The position numbers and the translations under genes are program-made. Shown here piece by piece: positions 26,792 to 34,620 of a stretch of 64,000 bases of DNA. The notes under the pieces are model-generated. The model worked only from the letters and a program-made list of their open reading frames with translations. It was not told where the DNA came from and did not search any database. Origin of the DNA: Actinospica robiniae DSM 44927 (lineage in GTDB: Bacteria; Actinomycetota; Actinomycetes; Streptomycetales; Catenulisporaceae). Numbering within the stretch: position 1 is the stretch's first letter; each line of letters begins with the position of its first letter. The DNA lies in contig NZ_KI632511.1 in NCBI RefSeq assembly GCF_000504285.1, forward strand, positions 8,538,154-8,602,153, read 5' to 3'.

Positions 26792-28071
26792 GGTTCGGGT
26801 ACCTCGCTCGCATCGGGAGTCATCAAGCGGTCTCGCAGCTCAGCAGCAGCGGGTAGAGCGTGACGGCGAGGTTCGGGGATTGCTCGCAGTAGCTGCCGGC
26901 CGCGTAGGCTGATGATGCCCGCTCGCTGCTGGTTGCTCAAGTTGCTCATGGTTTCGATAGCGTACGCGAGGCCTGAGCCGGCGTCACCGTCGCTGATGAG
27001 GCAAGAGGCGCGATCAAGCCTTGCGAAGGCACGGTCCATGAAGTCCGCCGGAGCGCAGAGCTCAAGGGCTGCGTCTTGGGCGAGCCACGCCTTGGCTGTG
27101 TCGCCGAGGTGCGTGTAGGCGTTGCCCTCGTGGAAACGGAGCTGGCCCTCGTCGTAGCCGAACGCGGAGTCATTGATGTACTCCGGCGGCAGGTGTGCTA
27201 GAACATCTTCTGCTCGGCCGAGCGCGCGCTCGCACCGGCTCTTGTCGCCTCGAGCGGCGAGAAGGCGCGCTTCAAGGGCGGCGGAGAGCACCGAGCCGAC
27301 CCGGGGCGCAGCGTGGGCCGCCTGCTGGGCACTGGCAGCCACGGCCAGCGCCTCACTAAGATCACCGCCGTAGTAGTGCCCGTACGCTTCCTGGGCCAAA
27401 ACCCACGAGATGGTCTCCGGGTCGCCCGCCTCGTGGGCAGCGCTACTCGCGACACGGGCCCAACTGCGGAATTCGCTGCGTCTATCAAGTTTTATGAGCG
27501 TGAGACAGATCAATCCGGCCATTCGGGCCGCGATCTTGGTCAAGATGGCGGCGGTTGAGAGCGGGCGCGGGCGCGTGAGGAGTTCTTGAACCTCGCTGAG
27601 CTCCGCCGTGAGGTCTGCAAGCAGCAGACTTGCGGGCTGATCACGGGCGGCCAGGCCGTACTGTCGAACTGTCTCTTCGAGGCCGAAGAGCAGCGACCCC
27701 GACAGCGCTCCATCGGTTACCGAGCTGGCGAGAGATCGGCGAAGACTCATCAATTCATCAGCGGCGGTGGTCGAGACGACCGCGTGCCGTTCATTCTGCC
27801 GGGTATGGGCAGTGGCGATTGCGTGGCCGGTGAGAGGAACTGATGCAGACTCAGGCTGACCGGCCCGCAGGAGGGCTTCAAGTTCGTCGACGGAGATGTC
27901 CAGCGCAAGTGCAAGGCTATTGCGCAGCCACGGTTGAGGATCGCCTCCGCCGGCTTCCCAGCGGCCGACAGACCGGACGTCAACATGGAGGCGATCAGCC
28001 AGGTCCTGCTGCGACATGCCGATCGCCCGTCGTCGACGAGCAAGTCTGACCCTTCGTTCCCCGACCATCAC
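26788..28071 (-). CDS. XRE-family regulator with TPR-like C-terminus
   Basis: The 427-residue protein starts with an HTH_3/XRE domain (ARRRRAIGMSQQDLADRLHV, DVRSVGRWEAGGGDPQPWLR) and continues with about 330 residues of helical hairpins resembling TPRs (for example ISWVLAQEAYGHYYGGDLSE, LGRAEDVLAHLPPEYINDSA). It is the intact paralogue of the frameshifted regulator at 22341. Stop and GNAT start overlap. TPR-fused XRE proteins often respond to peptides or act as pathway switches; no ligand is evident. The 268 bp upstream (28072-28339) contain its promoter region and no other gene. Confidence 0.85.
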   Translation of the reverse strand: MMVGERRVRLARRRRAIGMSQQDLADRLHVDVRSVGRWEAGGGDPQPWLRNSLALALDISVDELEALLRAGQPESASVPLTGHAIATAHTRQNERHAVVSTTAADELMSLRRSLASSVTDGALSGSLLFGLEETVRQYGLAARDQPASLLLADLTAELSEVQELLTRPRPLSTAAILTKIAARMAGLICLTLIKLDRRSEFRSWARVASSAAHEAGDPETISWVLAQEAYGHYYGGDLSEALAVAASAQQAAHAAPRVGSVLSAALEARLLAARGDKSRCERALGRAEDVLAHLPPEYINDSAFGYDEGQLRFHEGNAYTHLGDTAKAWLAQDAALELCAPADFMDRAFARLDRASCLISDGDAGSGLAYAIETMSNLSNQQRAGIISLRGRQLLRAIPEPRRHALPAAAELRDRLMTPDASEVPEP

Positions 28072-28339
28072 TCGCTCACTTCGCCACCGTCATTGGTCCT
28101 GGCCTGGACATTGGGAGATCCCGCTAGCCCTAGGCTACCGCGCGTGTTCGTCTCAATACCGCACGTCAGTGGCGTTGGCATCTCAAGGCTCGGTAAAAGA
28201 ATGCTGATTCACGAACGGGCATGAGCCCAGATCGGTGAGCGCAGGACCACCTGCGCTGGTCGAAGCGCTGAGTGGGTAGCGAGTCCTTATGGACGTCCGT
28301 GCTGTAAGGGCCGACGGTTCTGCATGGGCTGTGACGGTC

Positions 28340-29011
28340 TCAGCCAGTATCGGACGAGATGAGGAGCGCAGGCAATTCGGTTAGCTCGTTGATGCGCCAG
28401 GTGGCCGTCGCCCGCAATTTCGGATCGTCAGCGTTCTGGTAACCCCAGGGCCCTCGACGAATATGGGCGGTGTGTAAACCTGCGCTGTGGGCCGCGATGA
28501 TGTCGTTGTCACGGTGGTCGCCGACGTAGACGATCTGGTCGGCACGGTGGCCCGACCAGGTGCATAGGCGCTCGAAGAAGCGCGAGTCTGGTTTGGCCAC
28601 ATTCCACTCGTCGGATGTGGCGATGGCGTCGACAGGCAGTTCGAGGGCACGCAAGAGTAGGCCTGCTCGTTCGGTCTGGTTGCCGGCGATACCGACCCAG
28701 AAGCCGGCGTCACGCAGGGCCCCGAGGGTGGGGCGTGCGTCCGGGTAGAGGTCGGCGTCGGTGATCGACTCGCCGTGTCCGGCTCGTTCGCGCGCAGCGC
28801 GTTCGGCGACGAGGTCGAAGCCCGGTTTGATGAGTCTGAGTGCTTCGGCGTTGTCCCGACCCTGTGTAGTGACGACTCCCACGAGGACGGCGAGGGTGTG
28901 GCGCGGGACGCCCAGCCAGTCCGCCCACGAGCCCCAAAAGGTGCTGTCGTCCAAGAGTGTCTCACCTACATCGAAGATCACTGCACGCACGCTCGCGCTC
29001 ACTTGCCTCAT
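28340..29011 (-). CDS. HAD-superfamily hydrolase, copy B (intact)
   Basis: The 223-residue protein has HAD motif I as VIFDVGETLLDD (DxG/xT; the second D of the usual DxD is replaced by G, which weakens classical phosphatase chemistry), a cap with YPDARPTLGALRDAGFWVGI, motif III around WNVAKPDSRFFERL and motif IV as IVYVGDHRDNDI. The start is ATG 29011 or GTG 29002. It lies 32 bp downstream of the epimerase copy B stop. A truncated relative lies at 21937-22203. Confidence 0.82.
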   Translation of the reverse strand: MRQVSASVRAVIFDVGETLLDDSTFWGSWADWLGVPRHTLAVLVGVVTTQGRDNAEALRLIKPGFDLVAERAARERAGHGESITDADLYPDARPTLGALRDAGFWVGIAGNQTERAGLLLRALELPVDAIATSDEWNVAKPDSRFFERLCTWSGHRADQIVYVGDHRDNDIIAAHSAGLHTAHIRRGPWGYQNADDPKLRATATWRINELTELPALLISSDTG

Positions 29012-29519
29012 CCTTGTCTTGGGGTGAATGTTAGATGCGGACTCATCGAGACTTCAGTGCGTTCCAGGCGTCAGTAATGATCGTCGTGAGATCGGAGTTC
29101 TCGGAGTCCAACGGAGATTGCGGCGGATGGCCGAGCAGTCGGGCAGCAGCGCTTGTGGCTCCGGCTTGGGAGGAGGTGCTCTACCGGGATGACACAGCGC
29201 TGAGGTCACGTCCACGGTGGTGGTGTAAGGCCACCGGTTGATCCGTGGTCACTAGTTTATGCGGCGAGGGGCGCGAGGGCGGTCTCTGGGCCCTGATTTC
29301 CCTCGATCGTGTGAGCGGCCCCGGCCTTGCGGCACCGTTCGAGGATCTCGGCGCCGATGTAGCGGCGCTGTTCGGTCCACTCGTCGGACTGCTCGGCCAG
29401 GACGGCGCCGACCAGGCGGATGATGGCGTCGCGGTCGGGGAAGATCCCGACGACGTCGGTGCGTCGGCGGATCTCCTAATCCATGGTTAGCGGCCGTTGG
29501 TCGGCTGGGGCGCGGCGCC

Positions 29520-29810
29520 CCTGGCTTATTTCACGGCAGTCGCGTGGACCCCGGGCGCATCCCTGCGGATCTCCTGGCCTTTGAGCCCTCGAACAAGAGC
29601 GGCGACGCCCGGGGTCTTCGTGACTGCCGCGGAACTTGCACCTTCGGTGCGTCGTCGCTCTTCGTGGTACGAGCCTGCTGCGCGGAGACCCCTCGATACC
29701 CGTGAGCCGTAGAGCTCTGTCGGAGACCGGGGCCCGCGCGGTGCGCCGGTGTCGCGAACGGCTAGTGAGATGGCGGACCGCAGAGTCCTGGGATTAGGTC
29801 GCCACGTGAC
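29520..29810 (+). ncRNA. Candidate IS110 bridge RNA
   Basis: The non-coding left end can fold into a stem (29534-29541 with 29622-29629, and 29547-29557 with 29606-29616, all paired) enclosing a loop. The loop holds GCGGATCTCCT (29565-29575), identical to the left target including core CT, and GAACAAG (29591-29597), the complement of the right target CTTGTTC. A second region holds GTGAGATG (29765-29772), identical to the element's right end (31111-31118), and GGATTAG (29791-29797), the complement of its left end CTAATCC (29476-29482). This is the layout described for IS110 bridge RNAs, with target loop then donor loop. Confidence 0.8.
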
Positions 29811-29859
29811 CCGTCAAGGCCCACCACCTGCGAGGGAAGCGAGAAAAGGGAAGACTACT

Positions 29860-31098
29860 GTGAATGTGTACTGCGGAATCGACTGGGCCGAGGGGCACCA
29901 CGACATCGCTCTGGTCGACCAGGACGGCGCCGTGCTCGCCGCGCTGCGCATCGATGACGACGCGGCCGGATACCGGCGGCTGCTGGACCTTCTGGCCGAC
30001 CACGGCGACAGCGCCGAGGCACCGATACCCGTCGCGCTCGAGACCTCCCACGGTCTGCTGGTCGCCGCGCTGCGCACCGGGCACCGCGAGGTATTCGCGA
30101 TCAATCCGCTCGCCGCGGCCCGCTACCGGGAGCGACACGCGGTTTCCCGCAAGAAGTCCGATCCGGGCGATGCACTCGTTCTGGCCAACATCCTGCGCAC
30201 CGACCGCCATGCGCATCGGCCGCTGCCAGCCGACTCGGAGCTGGCCAAGGCAATCGCCGTGCTGGCGCGGGCGCAGCAGGACGCCGTCTGGAGCCGCCAG
30301 CAGATCAGCAACCAGGTCCGCTCGCTGCTGCGCGAGTACTACCCGGTCGCGTTGCAGGCCTTCCTGGTCAGGCAGGGCGGGCTAACCCGCCCGGAGACGC
30401 GGGCCGTGTTGGCGATCGCCCCGACGCCAGGACACGCCGCCCGACTCTCCGTGGCCCAAGTCCGCGCGGCGCTCAAGCGCGCAGGTCGCGTCCGCAGCAT
30501 CGATGCCGAGGCCGAACGCATCAAGGCAGCGCTGCGCACCGACCAGGCCCGCCACCCTGCACTCGTCGAGGCAGCGATGGGCACCCAACTCCTGGCCCTG
30601 CTCGGCCAGCTCGATGCCGCCTGCAAGGCCGCTGACGACCTGGCCGCCGCCGTCGAAGCTCACTTTCCCCAGCATCCCGATGCCGAGATCCTCCTGAGCT
30701 TCCCGGGCCTGGGCGTGCAGCTCGGCGCACGAGTCCTGGCCGAGGTCGGCGACGACCGCAGCCGATTCGCCGACGCCCGCGCCCTCAAGGCGTATGCGGG
30801 TTCCGCGCCGATCACCCGCGCCTCCGGCAAAAAACGCTACGTCGGACGCCGATTCGTCAAGAACAACCGCCTCAACGCGGCCGGCTACCTATGGGCCTTC
30901 GCCGCACTCAACGCCTCACCTGGAGCCAACGCCCACTACCGGCACCGCCGCGACACAGGCGACTGGCACGCCCAGGCCCAGAGACACCTGTTCAACCGAT
31001 TGCTCGGACAGCTCTATTACTGCCTACACACCCGACAGCACTTCGACGAGCACGCGGCCTTCGCCCCACCGCCAGCCACCCTCACCCTGGCCGCTTGA
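29860..31098 (+). CDS. IS110-family recombinase/transposase
   Basis: GTG 29860 (VNVYCGIDWAEGHHDIAL) is the start, preceded by a purine-rich GAAAAGGGAAGA. The RuvC-like DEDD domain shows GIDWAEGHHD, ALETSHGLLVAALR and KKSDPGDALVLANILRTD. The C-terminal Tnp20 domain shows LLSFPGLGVQLGARVLAEVG and AYAGSAPITRASGKKRYV, with the catalytic serine in GSAP. About 412 residues, normal length, intact. It acts with the bridge RNA encoded upstream to pair donor and target DNA. Confidence 0.92.
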   Translation: MNVYCGIDWAEGHHDIALVDQDGAVLAALRIDDDAAGYRRLLDLLADHGDSAEAPIPVALETSHGLLVAALRTGHREVFAINPLAAARYRERHAVSRKKSDPGDALVLANILRTDRHAHRPLPADSELAKAIAVLARAQQDAVWSRQQISNQVRSLLREYYPVALQAFLVRQGGLTRPETRAVLAIAPTPGHAARLSVAQVRAALKRAGRVRSIDAEAERIKAALRTDQARHPALVEAAMGTQLLALLGQLDAACKAADDLAAAVEAHFPQHPDAEILLSFPGLGVQLGARVLAEVGDDRSRFADARALKAYAGSAPITRASGKKRYVGRRFVKNNRLNAAGYLWAFAALNASPGANAHYRHRRDTGDWHAQAQRHLFNRLLGQLYYCLHTRQHFDEHAAFAPPPATLTLAA

Positions 31099-33086
31099 CT
31101 TCCTAGCCACGTGAGATGTCTTGTTCAGCCGTTCCTGCGGGTTGTTCGACCACACCTGCCGCCAGACCTCCCTGGGGTAGGCGGCGAAGGCGAGCAGGTC
31201 CTCGCGGGCGTGCTCGAGGTGCTCGGCGGCCTTGGGGAACTTCTCGTCGAGCGCTGAGATCACGCTGGCCATCTGGGCGCGCACGGCCTGCTCGTCGGGC
31301 TGCTCGAAGACGGTGCGCAGCAGCGTCGCCACCCACGGTTGGGCGCTCTTCGGCACCTGGTTCATCAAGTTCCTTGCATAATGGGTGCGACAGCGCTGCC
31401 ACGCCGCGCCGGGCAGTACCGCGCCGATCGCGTCGATCAGGCCGCCGTGGGCATCCGAGGTCACCAGCTGCACCCCGGACAGGCCGCGGGCGACCAGGGA
31501 GCGCAGGAACGCCACCCAGCCCGAGCCGTTCTCGCTGCTGGTGACATCGACCCCGAGGATCTCGCGGTGCCCCTCGGCGTTCACCCCGACCGCGACCAGA
31601 CACGCGACGTTCAGTACACGCCCGCCCTCGCGCACCTTCTGCATCAGCGCGTCCACCCACACGAACGTGTAGGGCGAACCGTCGAGCGGACGGTTGCGAA
31701 ACTCCGCCACCCGCGCATCAAGCGTCTTGGCCATCTCGCTCACCTGCGACTTCGATAGCTGCGTCACCCCCAGGCTCTGCGCGAGCCTCTCCACCCGCCG
31801 CGTCGAGACGCCCAGCAGGTAGCAGGTCGCCACCACGCTAATCAGCGCCTGCTCGGCGCGGGAACGGCGCTCGAGCAGCCACTCCGGGAAGTACGAGCCG
31901 GCCCGCAGCTTCGGGATCGCCAGCTCCACCGTGCCGGCCCGCGTGTCCCACGCCCGCGCCCGGTAGCCGTTACGCGAGTTGGTACGCCCCTCGCTGACCT
32001 GCCCGTACTCCGCACCACACAGCGCATCGGCCTCCGCGCCCATCATCTGCTGGGCGAAAAACGCCACCATCGCCCGGAGCATGTCGGGACTCGCCGAGGC
32101 GAGGTTCTCCTCCAGCGCGGCGGCGAACGGCAGACTGTCTCCAGCGGTCATCGTGCTGATCTCCTTCAAGAGCTTGGTCGTTCTCGAAGAATCAGCCGGT
32201 GGCCGCCTCGCATGCGGGCACCACGCCCGCCATACGAGACAGCATCACTCCATCGGGAAGATCAGCCGTACACCACATCCCAGGACGTGACCGCCGCTTG
32301 ACTTCACCGCAGACCTTGATGATCTCTGCTACTGAAGCCGGCGTCGAGCCGACGTTGTAGGTCTGGGACTCTCCAGGGTGATCGGAATCGAGCGCCAAGG
32401 TTAGTGCATCGGCTACATCGGAGACACGTACGAAATCGCGCAGGGCCGAGCCGTCTCCGTTGACTTGGAGCCGCTGTTCCTGGCCAGCCGCGACCGCTAG
32501 AGCTTTGGGGATGATTCGGGATAGATCGTCGTCGCCGCGACCATGAACTGCACCTGCGACGTTGAACAGCCGCAGGATAGTTACCGATGAACCGGAGCCG
32601 CCCGGCGAAGCGGCACGAAGGAACTCTTCGGCCCGGAGCTTCGACTGCGCGTATGGGTTCATGGGTTTGATGGCGCTTGCTTCGGCGAACGGTTGGGGGC
32701 CGCAGTGTCGTACACACCTCCGGTGAGGCAAACACGAACCGCAATGGTCGACCGGAGTGCTTCATCTCGAGTTCAGCAGCCCGGAACAGCGCAGCAGTTC
32801 CCTCGACGTTTACAGCGAGGTACTCGCTCTCGCGTTCGAAAGACTCTCGGACTCGCGTAAGCGCGCCCAGGTGGACGACTCCGACCGACCCGCGGAGCGC
32901 GCGGCTCAGCGGTTTTTCATCGAGAAGCGAACCGTGTACCACGTCGGTGACGGGAACATGCGAGGGTACGTCGCGAGTTGGTCGGGTGGTAAGGGCTATG
33001 GCGTCGTGACCATCTTGCGCCAGGTGGTGAACGAGTGCAGTGCCGATGAAACCGAATGCTCTGGTGACCAGAATGCGCATGGTCAC

Positions 33087-33376
33087 CAGCTAAGCAGAGC
33101 GTCACGGTGGAGCCAAGCAAGGTGTAGGCATGCGGTGGATCGAAGTAGCTCGACCGGAGCGGCGCCAGCCTGGCCTGGACCAATTGCACCTGCACTCCGC
33201 GGGCTTGCTCCCGCAACGACGGCCAGCGTATGCGTCGGGCGATGACGGCGTTCATGGTCGCTGGCTGGTAGTCCTGCTGCCGACGGCCTCGGCCAGATCT
33301 GGGCGTTCGCGACACCAGGATCCCGCGAGCAGACCCCAGCTCATGCCACGCTGAGGGCGCTGGCCGGCACGCCGTC
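33087..33376. other. Intergenic stretch with shared epimerase upstream sequence
   Basis: The 50 bp before the epimerase copy B start match those before copy A (GCATGCCTAC, TTGCTTGGCTCCAC). Beyond about 33135 that similarity stops and no gene is recognisable on either strand, although minus-strand frames are open. Confidence 0.5.
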
Positions 33377-33401
33377 AAGTTGCAACGTCAACGTGCAACT
33401 T
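33377..33401. promoter_or_regulatory. Inverted repeat upstream of cluster one, possible operator
   Basis: AAGTTGCA (33377-33384) and TGCAACTT (33394-33401) are perfect inverted copies separated by 9 bp. It lies about 100 bp before the first ORF of the synthetase-like cluster. Size and spacing suit a dimeric regulator, possibly the XRE-TPR protein encoded at 41215, which is inference. Confidence 0.4.
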
Positions 33402-33478
33402 CAGAATCCTCGACAGCCACGCGCAGCCTGAGATGATTCTGAGACTGTACTCGAACACTGACAGAAAGGGAGTCTTCG

Positions 33479-33526
33479 GTGTTCAACTATGGCGGGATTG
33501 GCAGGGCGAGGTGGACTGAGCCATGA
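33479..33526 (+). CDS. Possible 15-residue leader peptide
   Basis: GTG 33479 follows AGAAAGGGAG with about 7 bases of spacing. The frame encodes 15 residues (initiator, then FNYGGIGRARWTEP) and ends in TGA at 33524-33526, overlapping the ATG of the oxidoreductase gene as ATGA. The strong ribosome-binding site and exact coupling argue for translation. It may be a leader that couples or attenuates the operon, or a short substrate peptide. No homologue is known to me, and chance occurrence is possible. Confidence 0.4.
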   Translation: MFNYGGIGRARWTEP

Positions 33527-34620
33527 CTACGCGGGACTTTGGCGAAGCCGGTCATAAACTTTTGCGTCAGCCTGTCCGTGTCGGATTGATTGGCTGCGGC
33601 CAGTGGGGGGTGAATGTGGCGAACGCTGCCGCGCGCTGCCCCGTGCTGGACCTATGCGCAGTGGCAGACGCAGATATGTCGAGATCTACATCGCTGGCTG
33701 CTGATCTCGGGAATGTGCCGCAAGTTGTCTCCTCTGCCGACTTGATCGCCGATGAAGACGTGCACGCCGTCCTCATCGTCACCGACGCCGTCACCCATTA
33801 CGCAATGGCTATGGATGCTCTAGATGCCGGGAAGCATGTCTTCGTCGAGAAGCCCCTGGCTCTGACGAGCACTGATTGTGTCAGATTGGCGCTGCGAGCT
33901 CACAGCGCCGGCCGAGCGCTCATGGTCGGCCATACCTTCATGTACTCAGATTATGTCGAATCTGTGGATCGAGCTCTCGCCAGCGACGAGTTGGGACGGG
34001 TGCGATACATGCACCTCCAGCGATTGGCTTACGGTAGGTTCCGGTCCGATGTCAACGTAACTTGGAACCTTGGGCCGCATGATGTTTCCATCTTGAACCA
34101 TTGGGCTGGGGAATTGCCCGAGGCTGTCCGCTGCGTGGAGTACGCCTTCGCCCGCCCAGATCTTGCTGATGTGGCTCAGATTACGCTAGATTTCGGATCT
34201 TTCCTTGGTCATATCCAACTCAGCTGCGTTGATCCGCAGAAGGTGCGACGCGCCACAGTAGCCGGCACCAAGGCGGGCATTGTGTATGACGATGTCGAAG
34301 GGACTGTAGCGCTGTGCGAGAACGGTACCTCCTCGACGCGCACTCTGCGGAACGCTGCTGATAATCGGCCACTGGATGTGGAGATTGCTCACTTCGCGGA
34401 GTGTGTGATGACGGGCATGACGCCCAAGACCGACGGCATGCATGCTGCTGGCGTTGTCGCAGTTCTGGAAGCGGCTGCGATTTCAGCTGCAAATGGTGGA
34501 GCTTGGATTCGCCCCAATATGCCGACGTCTGACCCGTGGGCTGTCCAGCATCAGCCAGAGCACGCCGCGGAGGCCGTGACCGACCTGTGTAGCACGAGCA
34601 GCCCGGAGAGCAGGCGATGA
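33523..34620 (+). CDS. Gfo/Idh/MocA-family oxidoreductase
   Basis: The 365-residue protein has the NAD(P)-binding motif VGLIGCGQWGVNVANAAARC near residue 21, VLIVTDAVTHYAMAMDALD, the conserved HVFVEKPLAL (EKP) near residue 105 and WNLGPHDVSILNHW, where aspartate and histidine form the usual catalytic dyad region. These enzymes oxidise or reduce sugars and cyclic alcohols. First full gene of a plus-strand cluster; its stop overlaps the next start as ATGA. A role in making a precursor sugar or keto acid is inference. Confidence 0.87.
   Translation: MTTRDFGEAGHKLLRQPVRVGLIGCGQWGVNVANAAARCPVLDLCAVADADMSRSTSLAADLGNVPQVVSSADLIADEDVHAVLIVTDAVTHYAMAMDALDAGKHVFVEKPLALTSTDCVRLALRAHSAGRALMVGHTFMYSDYVESVDRALASDELGRVRYMHLQRLAYGRFRSDVNVTWNLGPHDVSILNHWAGELPEAVRCVEYAFARPDLADVAQITLDFGSFLGHIQLSCVDPQKVRRATVAGTKAGIVYDDVEGTVALCENGTSSTRTLRNAADNRPLDVEIAHFAECVMTGMTPKTDGMHAAGVVAVLEAAAISAANGGAWIRPNMPTSDPWAVQHQPEHAAEAVTDLCSTSSPESRR

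Larger units (their letters stand above)
29476..31119 (+). mobile_element. IS110-family element inserted in the IS256 transposase gene
   Basis: Rejoining 29475 to 31120 restores the IS256 codons for RLNKEIRRR, which fixes the ends within a base or so. CT is present at both junctions (29476-29477 and 31120-31121), consistent with the CT core shared by target and donor. There are no terminal inverted repeats, as usual for IS110. The element is 1644 bp, with a 384-bp non-coding left end and one transposase gene. Confidence 0.9.
29257..32169 (-). pseudogene. IS256-family transposase, split by IS110
   Basis: The N-terminal part (likely ATG 32151) reads FAQQMMGAEADALCGAEYGQ, the DDE segments TFVWVDALMQKVREGG and LVTSDAHGGLIDAI, and WSNNPQERLNK. 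The C-terminal part is at 29257-29475 and reads [20 protein letters not shown], then [20 protein letters not shown]. The insertion falls exactly between K and E of the family's ERLNKEIRRR signature, where the third acidic residue lies. Confidence 0.88.
29220..32276 (-). mobile_element. IS256-family element, interrupted by an IS110 element
   Basis: Ends carry imperfect inverted repeats: GTGGTGTAAGGC at 29220 and, read inward from 32276, GTGGTGTACGGC. Excluding the nested IS110 the element is about 1.4 kb. No target duplication is seen; the outer flanks instead hold GGTCACGTCC in inverted orientation, so boundaries are approximate. It carries one Mutator/IS256-type transposase gene, split by the nested element, so it cannot move on its own. 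Confidence 0.8.
29043..33080 (-). pseudogene. Epimerase/dehydratase copy B, broken by frameshift and nested IS elements
   Basis: The start is ATG 33080 (MRILVTRAFGFIG); the first glycine of the NAD-binding motif is arginine. A frameshift near 32725, after LRFVFAS, moves the frame to one reading MNPYAQSKLRAEEFLRAASP and SVAEIIKVCGEV. There an IS256 element starts. The tail reappears at 29043-29205 with PPKPEPQALLPDCSAIRRN and TTIITDAWNALKSR, again with a frameshift. It is a paralogue of 20879-21868 and clearly dead. Confidence 0.85.

Noticed and set aside
29211-32285. Target duplication for the IS256 element
   Set aside because: The 8-9 bp on each side do not match; only an inverted GGTCACGTCC pair is seen, which is not a duplication.
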